From: Schistocerca nitens
Taxonomy: Eukaryota > Arthropoda > Insecta > Orthoptera > Acrididae
NCBI RefSeq assembly: GCF_023898315.1
Contig: NC_064614.1
Coordinates: forward strand, 114,731,501 to 114,795,500
Direction: 5' to 3'
Length of the DNA stretch: 64,000 nt
Shown: piece by piece, positions 20,838 to 31,345 of the stretch
Layout: each line of letters begins with the position of its first letter
Numbering within the stretch: position 1 is the stretch's first letter
Notes under the pieces: generated by a model
The model's database searches: none
Seen by the model: the letters and a program-made list of their open reading frames with translations, nothing else
Told to the model about the DNA's origin: nothing
Program-made: the position numbers and the translations under genes

Positions 20838-21795
20838 TAAATACGAGACTTAATCTGTCTTAGTTAGTGTACAATACTCAGTACTCACGTTTATTAGTGT
20901 CATTTAGCCTAGATGCATTGAAGGTAGCAGTTTTTATACGTTTTATTAGCTCATTTTTGGCGTGTACGTAAACGTTTGTTTAAATTATAAATACGAGGGA
21001 TAATCAGTCTAAGTTAGTGTACAATACTCAGTATTCACGTTTATTAGTGTCATTTAGACTCGATACAGCCGGCCGAAGTGGCCGTGCGGTTAAAGGCGCT
21101 GCAGTCTGGAACCGCAAGACCGCTACGGTCGCAGGTTCGAATCCTGCCTCGGGCGTGGATGTTTGTGATGTCCTTAGGTTAGTTAGGTTTAACTAGTTCT
21201 AAGTTCTAGGGGACTAATGACCTCAGAAGTTGAGTCCCATAGTGCTCAGAGCCATTTTTTGACTCGATACATTGAAGGTAGCCGTTTTTGTAAGTTTTAT
21301 TACGAAAAGTGATACTGTCAGTGAATTCTAACCTCACTTGTATACGTTTGGCTAGCGCAATCTGCGAGCGTTTACAGTTAGCAAACGTAAAATACGTGGT
21401 AAATTAGTGTTACACTACAATATCTGAGTAAATCATTGTTATAATACAATTCTGAGCCCTTCTTACATACGCTTTAGTTAGCAGAAAGCTCGCCGACTTC
21501 TTAAATTCCTTAGCTTGTTGTGGACTTTAGTGATCGTGTACCGTAAGCCCATCGGTTCCTATAAGGTAGAGTTCGTATTTGTGCTTTACATTCTCAACTC
21601 TTATAGTTAGCTCAATGTTTTGTTTTGTACCTTCATCCGTTAGTGTACAATACTCAGTATTTACTTTTATTAGTGTCATTTAGACTCGATAAATTGAAGA
21701 TAGATGTTTTTATAGTTTTGTTTGGTCATTTTCGTGTGTACGTAAACGTTTGTTTGCATTATAAATACGAGGGATAATCAGTAGGTGTAGCTTAC
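20838..21795 (+). repeat. 5' UTR-like tandem repeats of the LINE, ~150 bp unit
   Basis: Units begin with AAATACGAG at about 20839, 20989 and 21772. They share GTTAGTGTACAATACTCAGT (20863, 21025, 21640), ATTAGTGTCATTTAG, and CGTAAACGTTTGTTT (20967, 21751). Unit one is ~151 bp; unit two is split by the SINE at 21068; the third begins mid-unit. Iterated 5' monomers are known to act as promoters in some LINEs. That role is inferred here. Confidence 0.7.
21068..21260 (+). mobile_element. SINE family A with perfect 11 bp target duplication
   Basis: Plus-oriented: head GCCGGCCGAAGTGGCCGTGC, B box AGGTTCGAATCCTG near 21131, tail CTCAGAGCCATTTTTT. GACTCGATACA flanks it at 21057-21067 and 21261-21271, inside a LINE 5' repeat unit. 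Confidence 0.95.
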
Positions 21796-22079
21796 CGTAG
21801 GCTACTGTTTAATTCTTTAGTAATATTCGCTAGCTAGCCCGTAGCAGTTTACTGTAGGTCACTGTTTATTTTTCTTTAGTATTCACTATACACCCCTAGC
21901 AGGAAAAGAAAACACCAGATCTAGCTTCTATCATACATTTTTATTGTTTTTCATTGTTGAGTGCCCTTTGCCAACTAGTGTGTAGCTGTTAACCTTGTGT
22001 GGCAGTAGGTTTCATTAACTTTCTTACAGTAAATCACATATTAGCTAGATGGATAGGGACTGTGTCTGATGTGTGCGGA

Positions 22080-22868
22080 TGCAGGAGGATTAGGCCACAG
22101 TCCAAACGCAGATGGCCACAGTTAACAAGTTCCAGAGTGCCATCTTGAGGTGCAGTGGGGATGGAGTGCCTCGGGCAGCCTCTGCTGTACTAGATGTGCA
22201 GGGGGGGGGGGGGGGGGGGGAATGTCACAGGTCTCTGTCACTGAGCCGGCGCACTCTCACCTCAGTGTGGGTGGCGGACTGTGTCGAGGTCTCTAGCCTC
22301 AAGGAGAAGGCTGCATGGGGGGCGCAGGCTCCTGCCAAATCCCATGCGCTTTGCTAATACATTCAGTGTGATATTTGATGCTACGGGGAAGGCTGAGCTG
22401 GATCAGAATGCACCTTCTGCCAGGATAGTGGCCGCTCCTTCAGCAAGATCCGGACAGGCACATGGGGATAGGGGTTTGTTAGTTACTGGGAGCTCCAATG
22501 TTAGGCGGGTCATGGAGCCCCTCAAGAACATAGCGGCTAGGGCGGGGAAGAAGTCCAACGTTCACTCAGTGTGCTTGCTGGGGGTCTTGTCCGGGATGTG
22601 GAAGAGGCTCTTCCGGCGGCTATCGAGCGTGAGGGGTGCAGCCAGCTGCAGATTGTTGCACATGTCGGCACCAACGATGCCTGTCGTCGGGCTTCTGAGG
22701 AAATCCTTGGATCCTTTCGACGGCTGGCTAAATTGGCGAAGGCGCCGCCATCTCTCGAAGAGTGGAAGCCAAGCTGACGATTTGCAGCATCGTACCCAGG
22801 GTGGACCGGGGTCCTCTGGTTTGGAGTCGAGTGGAGAATCTAAAACAGAGGGTACGTCGACTCTGTGA
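22080..22868 (+). pseudogene. LINE ORF1 with SGNH/esterase-like domain
   Basis: The region reads, across frames, GLLVTGSSNVRRV (about 22475), then GGLVRDVEEALPAAIE (about 22580), then LQIVAHVGTNDACRRASEEI followed by LGSFRRLAKLAK (about 22640-22750). The order of a GxS-type block, a middle Gly and a V/H-x-G-T-N-D block is that of SGNH/GDSL hydrolases, a domain known in ORF1 proteins of CR1/L2 LINEs. At least one frameshift separates the blocks. A 20-base G run at 22201-22220 lies upstream. In active relatives ORF1p binds the element RNA; here it is broken. Confidence 0.65.
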
Positions 22869-22989
22869 CTAAAATGGTTGTAGATTCCTCGACCTACGCT
22901 ATGGGGTGGAAGGCTGTAGGACGCCTCGCAATAGATCGGGGGTGCACTACATACAGGACGCAGCTACATGGGTAGCACAGTACTTGTGG

Positions 22990-23990
22990 CTTGCACATGT
23001 GGTTTTTTTTTAGATTAGGTTCTTCCACACTGGAAAAAAACCGTTGGCCTGAAAAATTACCAGTTGACGTCACTGTCACTGATGTGTGTGTGGCGACTGT
23101 AAAAATTGTTAGTTCGCCTAAACTGGTCATTCCAAAGGATTTAAATATGCTAAATCTCACGTTAGTAAATTTTCGAAGTGTCTGTAGCAAGAACCCCTAG
23201 TTACTCTCCGAAATAAACAGATTGTTATTGAGTAATGCCAATATTGTATTAGGTACCGAAAGCTGGTTGAAACCAGACATAAATAGCAGTGAAATTTTGA
23301 ACTCGGATTGGACAATATTTAGGAACGATATGACTGATGCTAAGGGCGGGTGTGTGGTGTGTTTATTGCAGTTAAAAGCTGTTGAAACGCAGTTGAAATC
23401 GATACTGGGTCGGGCTTTGAAATAGTGTGGATAAAGCTGTCAATCAGACAAGGAGTGACCATTGTATTAGGATGTTTTTATAGACCACCAGCATCCGCAA
23501 CAAACGTCGCAGAACGTTTCAGGGAAAGTCTTGAGTACATAGGAAATAAATATCCAAATTATGCATTAGTTATAGGTGGAGACTTTGATCTGGCGTCCAT
23601 TGACTGGGAAAAATACACGTTTATCACAGGGGGCAGAAGCAAAGACCCGTGTGAAGTTATTCTAGGAGCGCTCTCAACATACAACTTTGAGCAATTGCTT
23701 ACAAAACCAACTCGAGATGGGAACATATTAGATATCTTGGCGACAAACAGACCTGATCATTTTGAGGAAGTTAATCTAGAAAAAGGTATTAGCGTCCATA
23801 ATATCGTTGTGGCTTCTATGTCAGCGGAAGCTGCAAAAAATCCAAAGAAACAGCGCAGAGTTTTCTTGTTTGGGAGAGCAAATAAAAGTGTCATTAATGA
23901 ATATCTTCATAGTCATCTCTAAGCATTCACCGCGGGACACAAAGTTATTGAGCACCTTTGGTCGGAATTTGAAGGTATTGGCCACCCTGT
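22990..23990 (+). pseudogene. LINE apurinic endonuclease domain
   Basis: LRLVNFRSVCSKNP-type start near 23150-23200 (the NxRS block of LINE endonucleases), NANIVLGTESWLKPDINSSE at 23230-23290 (ExWL catalytic Glu block), VIGGDFDLASIDWE near 23570-23610 (GDFN-type block with Asn replaced by Asp), and DILATNRPDHFEEV near 23730. The domain nicks target DNA to prime reverse transcription. Stops near 23200 and 23423 split it. Confidence 0.75.
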
Positions 23991-25532
23991 GCTAGAGAAA
24001 TATGTGCCTAGCAAAAATGTAGGGGAGGAAAAGGATCCACATTGGTTCAGTAAACATATTAGGAAATTGCTGAGTAAGCAGAGAATTCTGCACAGTCGTT
24101 TTAAACGTAGTCACTGCCCCGATGAAAAACAGAAATTATGCGAAATGAAAGCAGCTATCAAAAGGCCAATGAGAGATTCTTTTAACGATTTTGAAAGCAA
24201 TATTTTATGTGTAGATTTTAAAAATAACCCCAAAATATTTTGGCCGTACGTAAAATCTATGAACACTACAAATAATTCAATACCTTCTCTTGCTAACAGT
24301 ACGGGTAAAGTAACGGATGATGATAAACAGAAGGCCGAAATTCTAAACCCAGCTTTCAAAAACTCGTTTATGGTAGAGGACTGCAGCACTATTCCCCCTT
24401 TCAATTATCGAACAAACGCAAGGATGGCTGACATAGTGTTTAGTGTATCTGGGATTGTAAAACAGTTAAGATCCTTAGGCGCCAGGAAGGCATCTGGCCC
24501 AGACGGTATCCCCTTAAGATTTTAAGTTGACTATGCTACAAATATAGGACCATTCTTATCCATCATCTATCAGAGATCATTGGAACAGCGGGAAGTTCCA
24601 CGGGATTGGAAGAAGGCCCAGGTCATAGCAACCTATAAAAAGGTTAGGAAATCGGATGCACATAATTACCGGCCAATTTTACTGAGATGGATTTGTTGTA
24701 GAATCATGGAACATAATTTGTGTTCAGACATAATGACCTTTCTAGACTCTTGAGGAGCTCATATGCAGAAACCAGCACGGTTTTAGGAAACAGCAGTCAT
24801 GTGAGACACAGCTGGCCCTCTTTATGCATGATATACAACAGGCTTTAGATACCGGCTCCCAGGTTGGTGCCATATTCCTCTACTTTCGAAAGGCGTTCGA
24901 GTCAGTTCCGCACTGCCGCTTGCTATAAAAAGTGCGCGCTTACGGTCTATCCTATGACATATGCGGTTGGATAGAAAGTTTTCTAACAGACAGGAAGCAG
25001 TATGTCGTCCTGAATGGGGAGAGTTCAACAGAAACAAACGTAACATCAGGTGTGCCCCAGGGCAGCGTAATAGTTCCGCTGCTTTTTATGATTTACATAA
25101 ACGATCTGGTTGATGGTATTGACAGCGGCATTAGACTGTTTGCCGATGATGCTGTAGTCTACAGGAAAATAGTATCACACGAAAGTTGTGAACAAATCAA
25201 TGAGGATTTACAGAAAATAAATGCTTGGTGTAATGACTGGCAGTTATCTCTCAATATTAGTAAGTGTAACCTACTGCGTATAACAAGGCGAAAATCCCAA
25301 TTAATTTACGAGTACAAAATAAATGCCCAGTCTTTGGAAGCGGTAACATCCGTCAAGAATCTAGGTGTGACTATTCGAAATGATCTCAAATGGAACTATC
25401 AGACTACACAAGTAAAGGGTAAGGCGAACTCTAGATTGCCGTTTATTGGTAGAATTCTGAAGCGATACAGTCCTTCAACAAAGGAAATTGCTTACAATAC
25501 TTAAGTTCGTCCAGTCTTACAGTATTGTTCGT

Positions 25533-25573
25533 GCTGCTGGTCCCGGCGGAGGTTCGAGTCCTCCCTCGGGCAT

Positions 25574-25620
<47 letters not shown>

Positions 25621-25723
25621 TCCTTAGGATAATTTAGGTTAAGTTGTGTGTAAGCTTAGGGACTGATGACCTTAGCAGTTAAATCCGATAAGATTTCACA
25701 CACATTTGAACTTTTTTTTTAAT
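25533..25723 (+). mobile_element. SINE family D, 5'-truncated, with (GT)n and 12 bp duplication
   Basis: Begins inside the tRNA-like head (GGAGGTTCGAGTCCTCCCTC, a B box), then a ~44 bp (GT)n run, a body with CTTAGGGACTGATGACCTTAG, and an A/T-rich tail. AGTATTGTTCGT flanks it at 25521-25532 and 25724-25735, inside the LINE RT. Confidence 0.95.
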
Positions 25724-25900
25724 AGTATTGTTCGTCTGTATGGGACCCTTACCAGTTGGGTCTGATTCAAGAGATTGAAAAGGTCCAAAGAAGAGCGGCA
25801 AGATTCGTGACTGTACGCGAGAGCGTTACAGATCTCACAGAAAGATTGAAGTGGGACACACTTGCAGATAGACGACGCGCTAAACGGAAGGGGCTGCTCA

Positions 25901-26106
25901 AAAATGGCTCTGAGCACTATGAGGCTTAACATCTATGGTCATCAGTCCCCTAGAACTTAGAACTACGTAAACCTAACTAAACTAAGGACATCACACAACA
26001 CCCAGTCATCACGAGGCAGAGAAAATCCCTGAACCCGCCGGGCATCGAATCCGGGAACCCGGGCGCGGGAAGCGAGAACGCTACCGCACGACCACGAGCT
26101 GCGGAC
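25901..26106 (-). mobile_element. Chimeric SINE: family A tail with a family C-like head
   Basis: The left part is the family A 3' end reversed (AAAATGGCTCTGAGCACTAT through CTAAGGACATCACACA). The right part instead matches the family C head (GAGGCAGAGAAAATCCCTGA, CCGGGAACCCGGGCG, GAGAACGCTACCGCACGACC). GAAGGGGCTGCTCA (25887-25900 and 26107-26120) is a perfect 14 bp duplication, so the chimera inserted as one unit. Confidence 0.9.
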
Positions 26107-26746
26107 GAAGGGGCTGCTCATTAAATTCCAAAATCCGATCTTCGCCGAGAATGTAGAGCATATGTAATTACCACCAACTTCCATATCGCGCAATGACCAC
26201 CATTCAAAGATAAGGGCAATTAGAGATCGTACAGATGCGTTCAGACAGTCGCTTTTCCCTCGCGCGATCCGCGAGTGGTACTTTGGCGCGAATAGTGCCC
26301 TCCGCCACACACCGCCATGTAGCTAGCGGAGTGTATATTTAGATGTAAATATGTAGATGTAGATACGAAAGTAGCCCAGGAACGACCGAACAGCTGATCC
26401 GTGTCAGAGATGCTCGTTCCAGCCACCAGGACCTAACAATCTGCCCTCTGTCAAAGTCGCTTTTGTTTACTCATTTGTCACCCGTATCGTCGTTACAGTG
26501 ATTCCCCAATCTCCTCGACTCTGCTTACATACTTCTCCTACTGTTCATGGACGCGCAACGACCCTAGCCGGTATTCATTTCGTGATGATGAATCATCATA
26601 ATATTTCGCTTGTTGATATGGTCGTAACACTAAGACTCTACAGTGTCGTAAGAGATTAACCTTGAAATGGCTTCGCTATTGGTTGCTCAGAGTGGCCCTG
26701 CAGATCGGCAGAAGCCTTGAGTGAGGACTGACTGTGTGTTCCGCAG

Positions 26747-26929
26747 AGCTGTGGGCGCTGGTGAACAACGCGGGGGTGTCGGACGGGGGGGAGGCAGAGC
26801 TGGTGCCCCTGGAGGCGTTCGAGCGCACGCTGGCCGTCAACACAGTAGGCGTGGTGCGCGTCACGCAGGCCTGTCTGCCGCTCATCCGGCAGGCCAAGGG
26901 CCGCATCGTCACCGTCGCCAGTCCCCTGG
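26747..26929 (+). CDS. SDR-family dehydrogenase, internal exon (NNAG to catalytic Ser)
   Basis: Sixty complete codons plus split codons. With the G from the previous exon it starts E-LWALVNNAGVSDGGEAEL, giving the structural NNAG motif. It continues LEAFERTLAVNTVGVVRVTQ, where the N of VNT is the conserved helix-4 Asn, and ends GRIVTVASPLG, where the Ser is the catalytic residue position. Acceptor TTCCGCAG ends at 26746; donor GTACGT begins at 26930 (phase 1). It is separated from the previous exon by ~18.5 kb and from the next by ~22.3 kb. It is strongly GC-rich. Confidence 0.93.
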
Positions 26930-27084
26930 GTACGTACACCACCGCGGTGGAAAACGACAGCACAGCAGCTGCGGCGAGCTCGTAGCGTAGCGCCACTAAC
27001 TGGCCTAACATTGGTTTGCATCCCAACACTATGTAGCCTCGATCTGACCCAACGAACCCATTGCGAATAACTGCTGGATATCTA

Positions 27085-27217
27085 CACCACCAAAATGCTG
27101 TCTCTCTCTCTCTCTCTCTCCAGCCTCTTCCACCATAACCCTCCTTCCCAATCTCTCTCTCCATCTCATCCTCCTCCACTCTCTCTCTGTCCATCTCATC
27201 ATCCTCCACACTGCCTA
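27085..27217 (+). repeat. Pyrimidine-rich minisatellite, left part
   Basis: A (CT)n run followed by irregular units of the type CTCTCTCTGTCCATCTC and CATCCTCCTCCA. The same text resumes after the mariner at 28799, showing the transposon inserted into it. Confidence 0.8.
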
Positions 27218-28798
27218 CAGGGTGTTATAAAAAGGTACGGCCAAACTTTCAGGAAACATTCCTCACACACAAATAAAGAAAAGATGTTATGTGGACATGT
27301 GTCCGGAAACGCTTAATTTCCATGTTAGAGCTCATTTTAGTTTCGTCAGTATGTACTGTACTTCCTCGATTCACCGCCAGTTGGCCCAATTGAAGGAAGG
27401 TAATGTTGACTTCGGTGCTTGTGTTGACATGCGACTCATTGCTCTACAGTACTAGCATCAAGCACATCAGTACGTAGCATCAACAGGTTAGTGGTCATCA
27501 CGAACGTGGTTTTGCAGTCAGTGCAATGTTTACAAATGCGGAGTTGACAGATGCCCATTTGATTTATGGATTAGCACGGGGTAATAGCCGTGGCGCGGTT
27601 ACGTTTGTTTCGAGACAGAGTTCCAGAACGAAGGTGTCCCGACAGGAAGACGTTCGAAGCAATTGATCGGCGTCTTAGGGAGCACGGAAATTCCAGCCTA
27701 TGACTCGCGACTGGGGAAGACCTAGAACGACGAGGACACCTGCAATGGACGAGGCAATTCTTCGTGCAGTTAACGATAACCCTGATGTCAGCGTCAGAGA
27801 AGTTGCTGCTGTACAAGGTAACGTTGACCACGTCACTGTATGGAGAGTGCTACGGGAGAACCAGTTGTTTCCGTACCATGTACAGCGTGTGCACGCACTA
27901 TCAGCAGCTGATTGGCCTCCACGGGTACACTTCTGCGAATGGTTCATCCAACAATGTGTCAATCCTCATTTCAGCGCAAATGTTCTCTTTACGGATGAGA
28001 CTTCATTACAACGTGATCAAACTGTGAATTTTCACAATCAACATGTGTGGGCTGACGAAAATCAGCACGTAATTGTGCAATCACGTCATCAACACAGATT
28101 TTCTGTGAACGTTTGGGCAGGCATTGTTGGTGATGTCTTGATTGGGCCCCATGTTCTTCCACCTACGCTCAATGGAGCACGTTATCATGATTTCATACGG
28201 GATACTCTACCTGTGCTGCTAGAACATGTGCCTTTACTAGTACGACACAACATGTGGTTCATGCACGATGGAGCTCCTGCACATTTCAGTCGAAGTATCC
28301 GTACGCTTCTCAACAACAGATTCGGTGACCGATGGACTGCTAGAGGCGGACCAATTCCATGGCCTCCACGCTCTCCTGACCTCAACCCTCTTGACTTTCA
28401 TTTATGGGGGCATTTGAAAGCTCTTGTCTACGCAGCCCCGGTACCAAATGTAGAGACTCTTCGTGCTCGTATTGTGGACGGCTGTGATACAATACGCCAT
28501 TCTCCAGGACTGCATCAGCGCATCAGGGATTCCATGCGACAGAGGGTGGATGCATGTATCCTCGCTAACGGAGGACATTTTGAACATTTCCTGTAACGAA
28601 GTGTTAGAAGTCACGCTGGTACGTTCTGTTGCTGTGTGTTTCCATTCCATGATTAATGTGATTTGAAGAGAGGTAATAAAATGAGCTCTAACATGGAAAG
28701 TAAGCGTTTCCGGACACATGTCCACATAACATATTTTCTTTTTTTGTGTGTGAGGAATGTTTCCTGAAAGTTTGGCCGTACCTTTTTGCAACACCCTG
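27218..28798 (+). mobile_element. Mariner-superfamily element with ~130 bp TIRs
   Basis: Flanked by TA (27216-27217, 28799-28800). Left end CAGGGTGTTATAAAAAGGTA, right end TACCTTTTTGCAACACCCTG. The inverted repeats continue past TGGACATGTGTCCGGAAACG to about GAGCTCATTTTA, so roughly 130 bp. It is inserted in the pyrimidine-rich minisatellite within SDR intron B. Confidence 0.9.
27525..28596 (+). pseudogene. Mariner-superfamily transposase, N-terminus frameshifted
   Basis: The protein starts at 27525 with MFTNAELTDAHLIYGLARGN. One extra base near 27600 and another change near 27690 shift the frame. From 27700 there is one open frame of 298 codons: MTRDWGRPRTTRT (linker), VREVAAVQGNVDHVTVWRVL (HTH), VLFTDETSL (first Asp), WFMHDGAPAHF (second Asp) and WPPRSPDLNPLDFHLWG (third Asp). 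I count 36 residues between the last two. The catalytic half is intact but the DNA-binding N-terminus is broken. Compare the intact relative at 11581-12744. Confidence 0.88.
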
Positions 28799-29210
28799 TA
28801 TATCCTCTTAGCACCTCTCTCTGTCCATCTCCTCCTTCTGACTCACTATCTGCTCATCTTCTCCTCTTCTTTCTCTGTCCAGCTCATTCTCCCTTTCTCT
28901 CTATACATCTCCTCCCCCCCCCCCCTTGACTGCTCAGCTATGTCCTTCCACAGATGTAGTCCCTGCAAAATATGATGATATTACTGACACAACACACCTC
29001 CTCCTTTGTCCATCTTTCCACCTCCCCCTCTCCACTCTTTCTATCCATGTACTCTGTCTGCCCCTCCATCTCAGCCTCCTCCACACTCTCTCTCTGTCCA
29101 TCTCCTCTTCCCCCCTTACCTGTCTACCTCATTCTTTCCCCCTCTCCCATTAATCCATCTCCTCTCCTCCCCCCCCCATCTGCTCAGTTGTCCATATCAG
29201 CATGTGCAGC
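28799..29210 (+). repeat. Pyrimidine-rich minisatellite, right part
   Basis: Continuation of 27085-27217. Repeated TCTCTGTCCATCTCCTC-like units, with C runs at about 28914-28924 and 29172-29178. Long frames here are by-products of the composition. Confidence 0.8.
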
Positions 29211-30240
29211 ACCTGTAAGGCATGCCAATACTACTCACACAACATGCCTGTCATGGAGGGCAGCCTATATTTCAGAGATACGAAAACTTTTTTTGACCAT
29301 ATCCCTGCTCCTATGCGAGTTCAGTTCTGACACAGACAGTGCTGTTTCTGATTCTCTCATAGCGAGCAGTAAGTGTACCAAATTTTGTTGAAATCGATTC
29401 AGTGTTTTAGGAGGAGATGCTGAACACATACTCACGCCCGCACACAAGACCATACACACATCCTTAGGATTTAATTTTCTTTTATGCCAGACATTCGCTC
29501 GTCTTACTCCCAGCCGGCCCAGATTGATTGTGCACATTTTGTGTTACGTATTTTCTTTTCTGTCACTCGACGCCAGCAGATCGCGGAACATGTAACTGAG
29601 TTTTGCCATGACAAAAGCACCACCCTGTCGCCAAGTCAGTAGTTCGTAATTACGTTAAATTGATTTATTTCGAAATCTGCTGGGTATGGTTTTTTAGTAA
29701 GGAGCATTCACAGTGTTACACAGTTCCTACCGCAGGTTTATAGGTGTTGTATTCGGTAGTTGGTACATAAAGTTTTCATAATAAAACCGATCATTGGAAA
29801 TGTACCGTTTGGTGCTTGGATGTAAACCCTGATCACTTTCAAATCTCCCGCTGCACAGTACGCAGACAAAGGGGACAATGAGCCCTAATCTGTGTGCTCT
29901 GCAGAACTTCATGGTATGGCTAATGTTTCGCAAACACAAAGTCGGAGTCTCTTCTTCGTGTCAAAGGACGTCCTCTTCAGAGTCGAGAGTTCGGCGCGTC
30001 CGTGATGCAACAAAATCAACCCTCCTAGTAGCCTAAGTACCAGTTTCTCGCAGTCGTTGTAGTCGCAAGAAAATGGTGTGTGAAATCATAATTACAACAA
30101 GGACTGACGAAGGCGCCCTCTTCTCAGTATGTGTGTGTACTGTGAAACGGGGGAGTTCAAAGTGATTCAATTTTCACACTGATTTTATGTACAAACAGGA
30201 CCGTTTCCGGACTTCGATTCCTTACCAAAACTTGTAAACT
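29211..30240. other. Unassigned interspersed repeat sequence
   Basis: Around 29375-29465 the text AATTTTGTTGAAATCGATTC, GTGTTTTAGGAGGAGATG and a CATACACACATCC end resembles 3' ends of common insect interspersed repeats, but I cannot name the family. The rest holds nothing recognisable. Confidence 0.35.
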
Positions 30241-30242
30241 AA

Positions 30243-30440
30243 CAAGGGAACCGCACCTACTTATCATGTCCGATTCTCTTCAAATTTGTGGTATATACAG
30301 CGCTAGGTCAGATATGTGACAGAGATGGGAGTTCCAGGTGGCCCGGGTTCGAGGAGACGTGAACTAATTTCGTTACCGTAGTTTCCTGGTTACGTTTAGG
30401 GCAACGGAAAGTGTGATCCAAGGGTCTTGGGGTCGAGTCG
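30243..30440 (+). repeat. Solitary end related to the CAAGGG palindromic family
   Basis: TAA immediately precedes CAAGGGAACCGCACC, sharing the CAAGGGAACC terminus with the element at 54949. The interior has a B-box-like CGGGTTCGAGGAG near 30343-30355 and a second GGTCGAGTCGTCC near 30431. No inverted partner was found, so this is a truncated copy or a coincidence of a short motif. Confidence 0.4.
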
Positions 30441-30814
30441 TCCTGTGGAAACATATTTATGTTTAAATTCCTGCGTTACGTATGCTGCAAATAAACTTCA
30501 ATGATGTTCAGTATATTGTATTTTTAATGTTTTCATAAAATGCTTCAAAAGGAAAGATGAACGATAAATTGGGATTGCACATAAATTTTCAGGACAGGAT
30601 TCTACACGAGAACTTGGTATATAAAATTAGATATTTTTATTACTTTACAGTTGATGGCGTACAAGTGCTCGGGTGATATCGTAAAACTAGGGGAGTAATA
30701 ACTTTCTCGGCATCTTGGATCCGTTATAAAAGCGGCATTACATTGTTGTTTTAAAGTTGCTGTAGAAAAACAAACTTGGCTTACGTTCATAAAAGGTTCT
30801 CTCTCATAGCATAT
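30441..30814. other. Unassigned sequence
   Basis: Nothing recognisable. Confidence 0.3.
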
Positions 30815-31345
30815 CTAAGCAGCAAACCACGCGTAACGCATTATTTTTCCATATATTGGCAACGATAACTGGTGATGTACAGTGGAATGTATTTTGATCC
30901 AGTTTTCTAGGTAAGTGATGTCTTTTTTTCTGTAAATGAGATAAGAGCAGTTTTGAAGCGTTTTGGTCGTACTATTTATCTGACTATAAAAATAAACAAT
31001 GCAGTTTTGTTCTAGCAAAGAACCACTCAATGCACAGCAACAATCCTTCATCAACTTGAAAAATCTCGTCGCATAATTGAGTTTTCGTTTCTCCTTCCCA
31101 CGACTCAATTAACACAAGAAGTTTTTTCTCCTGCAAGTAGGGCCTGAATACATCGTCAATAAGTCTTCGTATGGGGTTGTTCTAAGTTTTCCACTTTGAC
31201 GGGTACTCGTCCATCATATTTTGAATCCTCTGTCCATATGGGACAGTATCTCTTGTAGCCATATGTAGACTGTTAGCAATAATTTTCCAGAAAGCTTTAT
31301 AACATATTGCATCATAGACGAGAGAGTTACGTTGTTGATATCACG
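30815..31345 (-). pseudogene. Degenerate DDE-transposase-like fragment
   Basis: Minus-strand pieces include YKAFWKIIANSLHMATRDTV near 31270, KKLLVLIESWEGETKTQLCD (a D/E-x-W-x-G-type catalytic block) near 31080-31120, and a C-terminal HHQLSLPIYGKIMRYAWFAA near 30825-30880. The end resembles the ...QLSSPxFxxMxxYAW... tail of a DDE transposase group common in insects, but I cannot assign the superfamily. Several frame breaks. Confidence 0.35.

Larger units (their letters stand above)
23989..26300 (+). pseudogene. LINE reverse transcriptase and C-terminus, split by SINEs
   Basis: From KYVPSKNVGEEKDPHWFSK (linker) through LRSLGARKASGPDGIPLRF near 24470-24523 (stop just after), a gap region with QVIATYKKVRKSDAHNYRP near 24620-24670, then MRAYGLSYDICGWIESFL at 24932, SGVPQGSVIVPLLFMIYIND near 25050, and LFADDAVVYRK at about 25137-25168 carrying the FADD catalytic pair. 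LQYCSSVWDPYQLGLIQE is regained only when the SINE at 25533-25723 is removed. TLADRRRAKRKGLL / IKFQ is likewise split by the SINE at 25901. The RT core from 24932 to 25504 is uninterrupted. Confidence 0.85.
20838..26355 (+). mobile_element. Nearly full-length CR1-like LINE, three SINE insertions
   Basis: This spans tandem 5' repeats, an ORF1-like region with an esterase-type motif, an AP endonuclease, reverse transcriptase and a 3' UTR ending in TGTATATTTAGATGTAAATATGTAG, matching other copies in this window. SINEs at 21068-21260, 25533-25723 and 25901-26106 each sit between target duplications, so removing them restores continuous LINE sequence. It occupies most of the 3' half of SDR intron A, in the same orientation as the gene. 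Stops and frameshifts make it inactive. Confidence 0.8.

Noticed and set aside
26676..27209. Antisense frame over the second SDR exon
   Set aside because: Shadow of the GC-rich exon and the adjacent CT-repeat; the sense reading carries the SDR motifs.
28757..29391. Ser/Pro/Leu-rich proteins in overlapping plus-strand frames
   Set aside because: Open frames are a by-product of C/T-rich repeat composition; frames overlap and have no domain.
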